From the NCBI GenBank assembly GCA_023434205.1, contig JAEYTB010000005.1, forward strand, positions 1 through 19,277: a stretch of DNA of 19,277 bases, read 5' to 3'. A model generated the notes under the pieces. It searched no databases. It was not told the DNA's origin and saw nothing but the letters and a program-made list of their open reading frames with translations. This document shows positions 1 to 6,034 of the stretch, in pieces. Each line of letters starts with the position of its first letter. The stretch's first letter is position 1. The position numbers and the translations under genes are program-made. The DNA is from Planctomycetota bacterium (GTDB taxonomy: Bacteria; Planctomycetota; Phycisphaerae; Phycisphaerales; UBA1924).

Positions 1-94
1 GCTCCAGACACTCCCCCACGCTCCCGCACCCCGCGAGGTTGAGCATCGACAACGCCCTCGCGTGCCACGGCAGGTGCGCGTGCGCCTCCCTCAT
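1..94 (-). CDS. Amidohydrolase-like protein, N-terminal fragment (runs off left edge)
   Basis: Thirty-one codons are visible, starting at the ATG at 94 and leaving the window at base 1. The fragment begins MREAHAHLPWHARALSML and continues with NLAGCGSVGECLE. The early HAHL resembles the metal-binding HxH of the amidohydrolase superfamily, and the following 'L..L.L.GC.S..ECLE' resembles YtcJ-type amidohydrolases, where the HxH is followed by a segment like this. The start overlaps the stop of the upstream gene (91-672) as ATGA, so the two are probably translationally coupled. The usual beta-sandwich segment before HxH would be missing, so this may be a short-N-terminus variant, or translation may start elsewhere. 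Substrate is unknown. The family call is inference from a short fragment. Confidence 0.5.
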   Translation of the reverse strand, partial: MREAHAHLPWHARALSMLNLAGCGSVGECLE

Positions 95-672
95 GACCCG
101 CCCTCCAGCAGCGCCCGCACGGCGCGGCGCGCCCCCTCGCCCGTTGCATGGACACCCTCGAACTCGATCCGCACGGGCCCGAACTCCGCGCGCACATCCA
201 GCCCATAAGGGTCCACCCCGATCGCACGGGGGGCCGTCGGTTTCACCTTAGCCATGCGTGCGCAAGCACTTGCGAGCAGGTCCGGAGCCGCGTTCACCTC
301 GCGCAGCAGCGCCGTCTCGATCCCCTGAAGCAGGTTGCCGCGGAGGTCGGCCGCGTCGATGACCCGGTCCACGCTCTTGATGTGATCTATGTCCAGGGCG
401 CAGAAGCGGCTCCACCGTGCCCTGCCGAAGTAGATCAGCCATCGGTCGCACGCCTCATCCCGCAGCGGGTCGAGCTCCACCGGCCGGCCCGCGATACGGA
501 CCGCGCCGGGCTCATCCTCGGGGACATGCAGGGTCAGCTCCTCGCCCTCCAACGCCCCAGGCATTGCCGGGAACACCGGCCGCGCGGTCGCGGGGTGCAG
601 AACAAACCGGACAGGCTCGAAGCGCCCGCCCACCTCGAGCACGCCCTCGAAGAAGCGCCGCAGCCGTCGCAT
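91..672 (-). CDS. DUF2470/HugZ-like protein
   Basis: A protein of 193 residues if it starts at the ATG at 672. The C-terminal third (about residues 125-190) resembles the DUF2470 domain of HugZ-like heme-binding/split-barrel proteins: 'LLREVNAAPDLL' stands where the family has HMNxDHxxAL, followed by 'AIGVDPYGLDVRAEFGPVRI' and 'EFEGV....EGARRAVRALLE'. The His residues of the HMNxDH motif are absent, so heme binding by the canonical motif is doubtful. The N-terminal part could be a divergent split barrel, but I do not recognise it with confidence. No good ribosome binding site precedes 672; an in-frame GTG at 708 would add 12 residues. The frame stays open much further upstream, but that would cross a terminator and another gene. 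Its stop overlaps the amidohydrolase start. Confidence 0.6.
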   Translation of the reverse strand: MRRLRRFFEGVLEVGGRFEPVRFVLHPATARPVFPAMPGALEGEELTLHVPEDEPGAVRIAGRPVELDPLRDEACDRWLIYFGRARWSRFCALDIDHIKSVDRVIDAADLRGNLLQGIETALLREVNAAPDLLASACARMAKVKPTAPRAIGVDPYGLDVRAEFGPVRIEFEGVHATGEGARRAVRALLEGGS

Positions 673-769
673 CACCGCGTCCACATCCTGATCGTGCCCG
701 TGATCCACGCCGGATTGTTGCACGCACGCGTGCGCGGTGCGATGCTCGGGCGCCCGCACGGTGCAAAAA

Positions 770-799
770 CGATCACGGGGCCTTCCGGCCCCGTGATCG
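770..799 (-). terminator. Rho-independent terminator after the Lys-rich peptide gene
   Basis: A perfect 13-bp stem (770-782 pairs with 787-799) closes on a 4-base loop. Read on the minus strand it is followed by five T (complement of 765-769). It lies 67 bp downstream of the stop of the small gene at 866-937 and upstream of the 91-672 gene, so it separates two transcription units. Confidence 0.85.
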
Positions 800-865
800 T
801 CGAGTTTTCGATTTTGTGCCTCGAAAACAGGCATTTTCGGGCCGCCGCAGAACGGCGGCCTGGCG

Positions 866-937
866 TCATCGGGCCTTCTTCTTGGCCTTCTTGCCCGCCT
901 TCTTCTTGCCCTTCTTCTTGGAAGCCTTCTTCGCCAT
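866..937 (-). CDS. Lysine-rich 23-residue basic peptide
   Basis: The ORF encodes MAKKASKKKGKKKAGKK followed by AKKKAR: 13 Lys and 1 Arg in 23 residues, with no acidic and no aromatic residue. Three things argue for a real gene: an AAGGAG ribosome binding site (946-951) with 8 nt to the ATG, a strong terminator downstream (770-799), and a promoter-like element with a palindrome upstream (1005-1021). The composition resembles the lysine/alanine tails of bacterial histone H1-like (Hc1) proteins, so binding to DNA, RNA or ribosomes by charge is a reasonable inference. No family can be named from sequence alone. The long frames that overlap it on both strands are explained by base composition. Confidence 0.72.
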   Translation of the reverse strand: MAKKASKKKGKKKAGKKAKKKAR

Positions 938-1004
938 GTTCCGAACTCCTTGTTGCGAGATCGCGTCGGGTGAGCACCACTGCATCGCCCGTGCGATTCT
1001 CCAG

Positions 1005-1021
1005 AATGTGTACACATTATC
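1005..1021 (-). promoter_or_regulatory. 14-bp palindrome overlapping a GATAAT -10 element (putative operator)
   Basis: AATGTGTACACATT (1005-1018) is a perfect 14-bp palindrome. On the minus strand GATAAT (complement of 1016-1021) overlaps its edge and could serve as the -10 of the Lys-rich peptide gene, about 75 nt upstream of its start. No convincing -35 is visible at the right distance. A dimeric repressor bound to the palindrome would cover the -10 and start region. Operator function is inference; the palindrome is seen directly. Confidence 0.45.
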
Positions 1022-1356
1022 GGAATCGTGCCACCTTGTGCTTGAGCATTCAGAAAAAATGTGGAGAAAGTGACAGATACGCGCGCCCGCGCGGCCCTCA
1101 AGCGCCCCTCAACCCCCTCCGAGACCCTCTCGACCGCGCTCCAACCCGCTCTCGCGCGCTCCGACGCACGCGCACACCGCCCCGCGCGTGCGCCGTGCGC
1201 TCAGCACAACGCGCCTCGTTACGCCATCGCCGCCGGCGCTCGCGCCGCGCTCCCTCCACGCGCCGCCATCGCGCGGCGCGCACGCCGATCTTCCCCGCTC
1301 CGCGCGGTGAACGCTCCGCGCCCCGCACCACACCCGGCGAGCGCGGATGAAACCGC

Positions 1357-1367
1357 CTGAAATCAGG
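1357..1367. promoter_or_regulatory. CTGAAATCAGG element, copy 1 (upstream of M16-like gene)
   Basis: An 11-base sequence containing the short inverted repeat CTGA-AA-TCAG. It ends 50 bp before the M16-like start codon. The same 11 bases occur at 5976-5986, ending 48 bp before the dnaB start. The shared sequence and distance suggest a common regulatory site, but two copies are thin evidence. Confidence 0.3.
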
Positions 1368-1380
1368 GCTTTTTTGCCCC

Positions 1381-1408
1381 TTCGCCGACGCGTTGTCCAT
1401 CCTAAACT
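1381..1408 (+). promoter_or_regulatory. Putative promoter of the M16-like gene
   Basis: TTCGCC (1381-1386) and TAAACT (1403-1408) are separated by 16 bp. The -10-like hexamer ends 9 nt before the ATG and no ribosome binding site fits between, so the transcript would have almost no leader. The -35 match is weak. Confidence 0.35.
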
Positions 1409-1417
1409 GCCCCACCT

Positions 1418-2659
1418 ATGGCCCACATCACCTCGCGCACCCTCCGTTGCGGAATGCCGCTCATCACCGAGCAGATGTCCGGCGTCAAGTCCGCCGCGAT
1501 CTGCTGGCTCCTCCCCGCCGGCTCCGCGTATGACCCGCCCCACCAGGAGGGACTCTCCACCATGTGGGCCGAACTCCTCATGCGCGGCGCCGGGCCGCGC
1601 GACAGCCGCCAGCACGCCGACGCCGCCGACCGACTCGGCGCCAGCCGCGCTACCGAACTGGGTGCGTACACCATGCGCATCGGCTCCACCATGCTCGGCG
1701 AGCGCCTGCTCGACACGCTCCCGCTCATCACCGACATGGCCCTGCGCCCGCGCATGGATGACGACTCCATCGCGCCCTGCCGCGACCTCGCGCTCCAGGC
1801 CCTTGAGTCACTCCGCGATGACCCGCAGGAGCGCGCCATGATCCTCACCCGCGCCCGCCACTACGCGCCCCCCTTCAACCGCTCGGGCCTTGGGTCTGTT
1901 GATGGCCTCAACGCCCTGACACGTAACGACTTAGCGTCCGGGTGGCAGGCCGCCGCCAAGCCCCGCAGCGCCATCTTCGCCGCCGCGGGCGCCATCGACC
2001 CAACCGCCATCGAGCGTGCCCTCAACGACCTGCTCGCCGACTGGGAAGGCGACTCCGCCGAGCCCGCACCGACCGCCGCGCCCTCCCGCGGCTACGCGCA
2101 CGAGCACGATGAGAGCAACCAGGTGCAGATCGTCCTGGCGCACGATGCGCCCCCCGAGCCCGCCGACACCGCCGTCCTCGAGCGGCTTGCCATCGCCGTC
2201 CTCTCCGGCGGCATGTCCGGCCGCCTCTTCAGCGAAGTCCGCGAGAAGCGCGGCCTGTGCTACTCCGTCTCCGCCGGCTACCGCGCCGACCGCGACTTCG
2301 GCGTGGTCACCGCGTACGTCGGCACCACGCCCGAGCGGGCTCAGGAATCCCTCGACGTGCTGGTGTCCGAGCTCCAGCGCCTGGGAACACCTTCCGGACG
2401 CGTGACGCCCGACGAGTTCCACCGCGCCAAGGTCGGCCTCAAGTCCAGCCTGGTCTTCAGCGGCGAGTCCACCGGCTCGCGCGCCGTGGCCCTGGCCTCC
2501 GACCAGCGCAAGCTCGGCCGCCCCAGGTCCTTAGAAGAACTCGCCCGCGCCATCGACGCCGTCACCCTCGACCAGCTCAACGCCTACGTCGCCACCCGCG
2601 CGCTCGGCCGAGTCACCATCCAGACCCTGGGCCCGCGCCCCCTCACACCGCCGGTCTGA
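1418..2659 (+). CDS. M16 family peptidase-like protein lacking the zinc site (R/Y-type subunit)
   Basis: A 413-residue protein with the two-domain M16 (insulinase/processing peptidase) half. The N-terminal domain carries GSAYDPPHQEGLSTMWAELL (35-54). This aligns with the place where active members have HxxEH, but the H, E and H are T, A and E here, so the zinc ligands are gone. The C-terminal domain keeps GGMSGRLF (264-271) and REKRGLCYSV (275-284), the R/Y substrate-binding region. In M16B heterodimers one subunit supplies HxxEH and the other the R/Y motif; this protein fits the second role. No HxxEH partner is encoded in the window, so it would have to be elsewhere. No signal peptide is evident. 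The start at 1418 fits the domain start and a -10-like element 9 nt upstream. It converges on the kinase gene with 4 bp between stops. Confidence 0.85.
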   Translation: MAHITSRTLRCGMPLITEQMSGVKSAAICWLLPAGSAYDPPHQEGLSTMWAELLMRGAGPRDSRQHADAADRLGASRATELGAYTMRIGSTMLGERLLDTLPLITDMALRPRMDDDSIAPCRDLALQALESLRDDPQERAMILTRARHYAPPFNRSGLGSVDGLNALTRNDLASGWQAAAKPRSAIFAAAGAIDPTAIERALNDLLADWEGDSAEPAPTAAPSRGYAHEHDESNQVQIVLAHDAPPEPADTAVLERLAIAVLSGGMSGRLFSEVREKRGLCYSVSAGYRADRDFGVVTAYVGTTPERAQESLDVLVSELQRLGTPSGRVTPDEFHRAKVGLKSSLVFSGESTGSRAVALASDQRKLGRPRSLEELARAIDAVTLDQLNAYVATRALGRVTIQTLGPRPLTPPV

Positions 2660-2663
2660 TCCA

Positions 2664-5168
2664 TCACCGGGTGTCGGGCGACGGGGCGGCCTGCGATGCC
2701 TCAGCCCTCTTCGCCGCCTCCAGGTCTTCCTCAATCATCGCCTTGAGTGCCCCCGCGCGGGGGGAGTCCCCGCTGATCTTGCCGCGCACTTCCTCCAGCA
2801 CGGCCCGCGCCTCACCCGGCCGCCCCGACTGGATCAGCAGGCGCGCCAACTGCGCCCGGCTCGACCACGCCGCCAGGTTCTCAGGCGATGTGCTCAGCCC
2901 GTGCAGACGCACCGCCTCGCGCATGTGCTTCACCGCGTTCTCCAGGTCGCCACCCGCGGCGTACATCGCCGCGAGGCTGGACACCGACCGCGCATGCTCC
3001 GGGTGGTCCACCCCGAGCACCTGCTCCTCCAGCTCGCACGCCTCACGCATCAGCGCGATCGCCTCGCCCATCAGGGCCCGATCCTGCCCCGCCCGAGCCT
3101 TCGTCGCTTTCATCACCGCCAGGTTGCCCACCGCCTGCACGACCATGGGATGGCGCGCATCCAGCCGCTGCCGTCGGATCCGCAGCGCCTCCGCCTGGGC
3201 CGTGACCGCGCCGTCCATGTCGCCCCGCCCCGCCAGCACCGCCGCGATGTTGTTGTAGCTCTCCGCGACATCCTCAAGCCTCGTCGCGTCCCCCGCGGCG
3301 AGTTCCAGCCGCGCCCTCAACGCGCGCCGGTGCGCCGCCTCGGCCTCCTCCAGCTTCCCCGACGCCCGCAGCACCGCGCCCAGGTCGTTCCACACCCGCG
3401 CCGTGTCGGCGTTCTCTCGCCCCCGCAGCGACTGGTGCGTCGCCAGCGCCGCCCGCAGCAACGTCTCGGCCTGCCCGTACTCGGCCCGCTTGTAGTGCAG
3501 GTGCGCAAGGTCGATCTTGCTCTCCGCGATGTCGTGGTGCCCCTCCGCCAGCGTCCGCTCCCGCAGCTCCATCGCGGCGCGGATGTGCGCCTCGGCCTTC
3601 TCGTCCATCCCCAGGCCCAGGTACGCCCGCCCGATCGTGCTCCTGACCGACGCCAGCACCCGCGGATTGTCGGAAAAGGCCGTCTCCGCCCGCTGCGCCG
3701 CCGACTCCAGGATGTCCCGCACCCGCAGCTCCGTGCCGATGGCGTTCGCGTTCCCCGCGTCCGCGGCCCCCAGCACCTGCTGCATGAAGTCCGCGATCCG
3801 CTCCGCCTGGTCCCGCGCCGCGTACGCCTCGTCTCGCTGGTGGCGGATCATGAACAGCCCGCCCAGCACCAGCCCGAACACCACCACCCCCACGCCCACC
3901 GCCGCCGCATTGCGCTTGACGAACTTCCCCACCAGGTACGCCGGCGTCTCGCGCCGCGCATGGACCGGCAGGTCCGCGAGGTACCGCCGGATGTCTGTCG
4001 CGAGAGCCTCCACCGACGCGTACCGGCGCGACGGCTCCTTCCGCAGAGCCTTCATCACGATCGTGTCCAGGTCCCCCCGCAGCCGCCGCCGCAGCCGCTC
4101 CGGCGACCCCTCCCTCACGCGGCTGACATCCCCCGGCGTCGCCGCGCCCTCCCCCGCGCCCCCGGTCCTCAGCCGCGTCTGCGTCCGCCGCACCGCCGTG
4201 CTCGGCAGCAGCGGCTCCTGCCCGCAGATCACCCGCTCAAGCTCCGCCGTGCTCCGCGACCGGAACTGGTACGGCCGGTGCCCCGTCAGCAGCTCGTAGA
4301 GCACGACGCCCAGCGAGTACACATCGCTCGCGGTCGTGATCGGCTGGCCCGCCACCTGCTCCGGGCTCGCGTACTCGGGCGTCAGCCGCCGCTCCTCCGC
4401 GATCGTCACATCCGCGGGCGAGGCCTGATCCAGCACCTTCGCGATCCCGAAGTCCAGCAGCTTGGGTGTGCCCTCCGGCGTCACGAGGATGTTCCCCGGC
4501 TTGATGTCCCGGTGGACGACCAGGTTCTGGTGCGCATACCCCACGGCGTCGCACACCCTCAAAAACAGCCGCAGCCGCCCGTGCGTGTCCAGCGACCGTT
4601 CATCGCAGTACGCGTCGATCGGCGACCCCGGCACGTACTCCATCACCAGGTACGGCTGGCCCTCGGGCGTCATCCCCCCGTCGATCAGCCGCGCGATATT
4701 CGGGTGATCCAGCGCCGCCAGCGTCCGACGCTCCGCGCGGAACCGTCGCACGATCTCGTCGCTGTCCATCCCGCGCTTCACAAGTTTCACGGCGACCTGC
4801 TGCGTGAACTCGCCGTCATCGCGCCGGGCCAGGTACACAGACCCCATGCCCCCCGATGCGATCTTCCCTTCGATCCTGTACCGGTCGACGAGCTTCCCGG
4901 TCATCACGTCTGGCGCCGCCTCCAGCCCGGTCAGCAGCCGGAAGTCCGTCCCCAGCGCCGGCTCCTCAAGAAAGGCCTCGGCCCCCGCCGCGTGCGACAG
5001 CAGCGACTCCACCTCCGCCCGCAGCCCGGCATCCCCGGCGCACAGGCGGTCCAGCGCCAAACCCCGCTCCCCGCCCGGGAGGCCCACCACGTCAAAGTAG
5101 ATCCGTTCCGCGTCCCGGAGTCGATCGCCCCCGGTTCCTTCACGCAAGAGTGGGGGAGTTCCGCCCAT
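2664..5168 (-). CDS. PknB-type Ser/Thr protein kinase with transmembrane segment and TPR sensor domain
   Basis: An 834-residue membrane kinase. Residues 1-90 hold the typical planctomycete leader ('ERIYFDVVGL', 'LRAEVESLL'). The kinase domain spans about 97-395: glycine loop IASGGMGSVY (103-112), Lys128, HRDIKPGN with Asp221, DFG with Asp239, and the TPEYASPEQ activation segment. All catalytic residues are present, so it should be active. One membrane helix lies at about 421-441, followed by roughly 390 residues of helical TPR repeats, expected on the other side of the membrane as a sensing or docking surface. The start at 5168 lies 3 nt after the stop of the sigma factor gene, so the two genes form an operon and are likely coupled in translation. 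By analogy to ECF-kinase pairs in Planctomycetes, the kinase may control the sigma factor; that is inference. Confidence 0.93.
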   Translation of the reverse strand: MGGTPPLLREGTGGDRLRDAERIYFDVVGLPGGERGLALDRLCAGDAGLRAEVESLLSHAAGAEAFLEEPALGTDFRLLTGLEAAPDVMTGKLVDRYRIEGKIASGGMGSVYLARRDDGEFTQQVAVKLVKRGMDSDEIVRRFRAERRTLAALDHPNIARLIDGGMTPEGQPYLVMEYVPGSPIDAYCDERSLDTHGRLRLFLRVCDAVGYAHQNLVVHRDIKPGNILVTPEGTPKLLDFGIAKVLDQASPADVTIAEERRLTPEYASPEQVAGQPITTASDVYSLGVVLYELLTGHRPYQFRSRSTAELERVICGQEPLLPSTAVRRTQTRLRTGGAGEGAATPGDVSRVREGSPERLRRRLRGDLDTIVMKALRKEPSRRYASVEALATDIRRYLADLPVHARRETPAYLVGKFVKRNAAAVGVGVVVFGLVLGGLFMIRHQRDEAYAARDQAERIADFMQQVLGAADAGNANAIGTELRVRDILESAAQRAETAFSDNPRVLASVRSTIGRAYLGLGMDEKAEAHIRAAMELRERTLAEGHHDIAESKIDLAHLHYKRAEYGQAETLLRAALATHQSLRGRENADTARVWNDLGAVLRASGKLEEAEAAHRRALRARLELAAGDATRLEDVAESYNNIAAVLAGRGDMDGAVTAQAEALRIRRQRLDARHPMVVQAVGNLAVMKATKARAGQDRALMGEAIALMREACELEEQVLGVDHPEHARSVSSLAAMYAAGGDLENAVKHMREAVRLHGLSTSPENLAAWSSRAQLARLLIQSGRPGEARAVLEEVRGKISGDSPRAGALKAMIEEDLEAAKRAEASQAAPSPDTR

Positions 5169-5171
5169 CGC

Positions 5172-5789
5172 TCAGCCTGTCTTCGTCAGCTCGCGGTGCA
5201 GCCACACCTTCGCAAACTGCCAGTCCCGGATCACCGTGCTGTTGGACACCCCCAGCACCGTCGCCGTCTGCTCGATCGACAGCCCCCCGAAGAACCGAAG
5301 CTCCACCACCCGCGCCTTCTGCGCGTCCAGCCGCGCCAGCGACGTCAGCGCCTCGTCCAGCCCCACCAGATCGTGCTCCTCGGCGCACTCAACCGCCACG
5401 TCCGCCCCCTCCAGCGGCACGGGCTTCTTGCCCCCGCCCCGCTTCAGGCGGTCGCGCGATCGGGCATGGTCCGTCAAGATCCGCCGGATCGCCGTCGCCG
5501 CCGCCCCGAAGAAGTGTGCCCGGCTCTCCCAGGACGCCTCGGGCCCCACCAGCCGCAGGTACGCCTCATGCACCAACGCCGTGGGCTGGAGCGTGTGGTT
5601 CTTCCGTTCACCGGCCAGGAACCGCTCCGCCAGCTCCCGCAACTCGGCGTACACCACCGGGAACAGCTCCTCGGTCGCCTGCCGGTCCCCCTTCTCCACC
5701 CTCGAAAGCAGGACCGTGACATCGCCGCGGGCCGCGCCGTGGGGCTCACGCCGGCCTGAGTGTTCGGGGTTGTGGGCCGGTCCGGTCAT
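5172..5789 (-). CDS. ECF-family RNA polymerase sigma factor (TIGR02999 / Sigma70_ECF type)
   Basis: A 205-residue protein from the ATG at 5789. The sigma-2 region (about 23-110) carries the TIGR02999 signature: LQPTALVHEAYLRLV (67-81), SRAHFFGAAATAIRRIL (89-105) and DHARSRDRLKRGG. The sigma-4 region (about 142-200) ends in a helix-turn-helix, LSIEQTATVLGVSNSTVIRD (170-189), for -35 recognition. No anti-sigma gene is adjacent; instead a Ser/Thr kinase follows 3 nt later, a pairing common in Planctomycetes, which suggests control by phosphorylation rather than by a classical anti-sigma factor (inference). Start is uncertain: 5789 has no clear ribosome binding site, and an in-frame ATG at 5840 lies 9 nt after an extended -10 element and would add 17 residues. 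Confidence 0.92.
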   Translation of the reverse strand: MTGPAHNPEHSGRREPHGAARGDVTVLLSRVEKGDRQATEELFPVVYAELRELAERFLAGERKNHTLQPTALVHEAYLRLVGPEASWESRAHFFGAAATAIRRILTDHARSRDRLKRGGGKKPVPLEGADVAVECAEEHDLVGLDEALTSLARLDAQKARVVELRFFGGLSIEQTATVLGVSNSTVIRDWQFAKVWLHRELTKTG

Positions 5790-5849
5790 GGTTCGCGCCC
5801 GCGCCTGTAGTAAGAGGATGTCGCAGACCATCCCCTCCATGCGGAACCG

Positions 5850-5858
5850 ATTGTACCA
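5850..5858 (-). promoter_or_regulatory. Extended -10 promoter of the sigma factor/kinase operon
   Basis: Read on the minus strand, TGGTACAAT matches an extended -10 (TGN-TACAAT). No good -35 is visible, as is common for extended -10 promoters. Predicted transcription start is near 5843, either just before the in-frame ATG at 5840 or about 54 nt before the ATG at 5789. Confidence 0.45.
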
Positions 5859-5975
5859 GACCGTCAGGAAAACCCTACGCCGCCACGGCTTACAGCCCGA
5901 AACCGCGCCCCTGTGGCCCGCCCCAACCCCCATCCGCCTACCCATTTGCGGTACTCTGGAAGACCTGTGAGCAGA

Positions 5976-5986
5976 CTGAAATCAGG
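5976..5986. promoter_or_regulatory. CTGAAATCAGG element, copy 2 (upstream of dnaB)
   Basis: Identical over 11 bases to 1357-1367 and at nearly the same distance from its start codon (48 bp here, 50 bp there). It sits in the 245-bp divergent spacer between the sigma factor gene and dnaB. Confidence 0.3.
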
Positions 5987-6034
5987 TGGTCAGTACCCCA
6001 GCGGCTGACCCCGCACCCGCACACTGGATGCAGC

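Larger units (their letters stand above)
938..1417. other. Divergent intergenic region, 480 bp
   Basis: This spacer lies between the minus-strand Lys-rich peptide gene and the plus-strand M16-like gene. It holds the palindrome/-10 region at 1005-1021, a moderately AT-rich stretch up to about 1075, and then about 270 bp of extremely GC-rich, G/C-repetitive sequence (1080-1345) in which I see no credible gene, RNA or terminator. From 1350 it becomes AT-richer again (CTGAAATCAGG, a run of six T, then the M16 promoter region). Frames open across it on both strands look like composition artefacts. Confidence 0.6.

Noticed and set aside
673..1101. N-terminal extension of the DUF2470-like frame up to 1101
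   Set aside because: It would read through the 770-799 terminator and over the Lys-rich gene in another frame; the extension is basic low-complexity sequence.
148..1350. 400-codon plus-strand frame across the left edge
   Set aside because: It runs through the terminator, the micro-gene and the intergenic spacer and gives low-complexity protein.
1355..1379. Hairpin-like CCTGAAATCAGG followed by six T, as a plus-strand terminator
   Set aside because: The stem is only 4-5 bp with a tiny loop, and no plus-strand gene lies upstream.
2901..5759. 952-codon open frame on the plus strand antisense to the kinase and sigma genes
   Set aside because: The translation is an Arg/Pro/His/Leu-rich shadow of the real genes, with no domain. 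Such frames arise from third-position GC bias.
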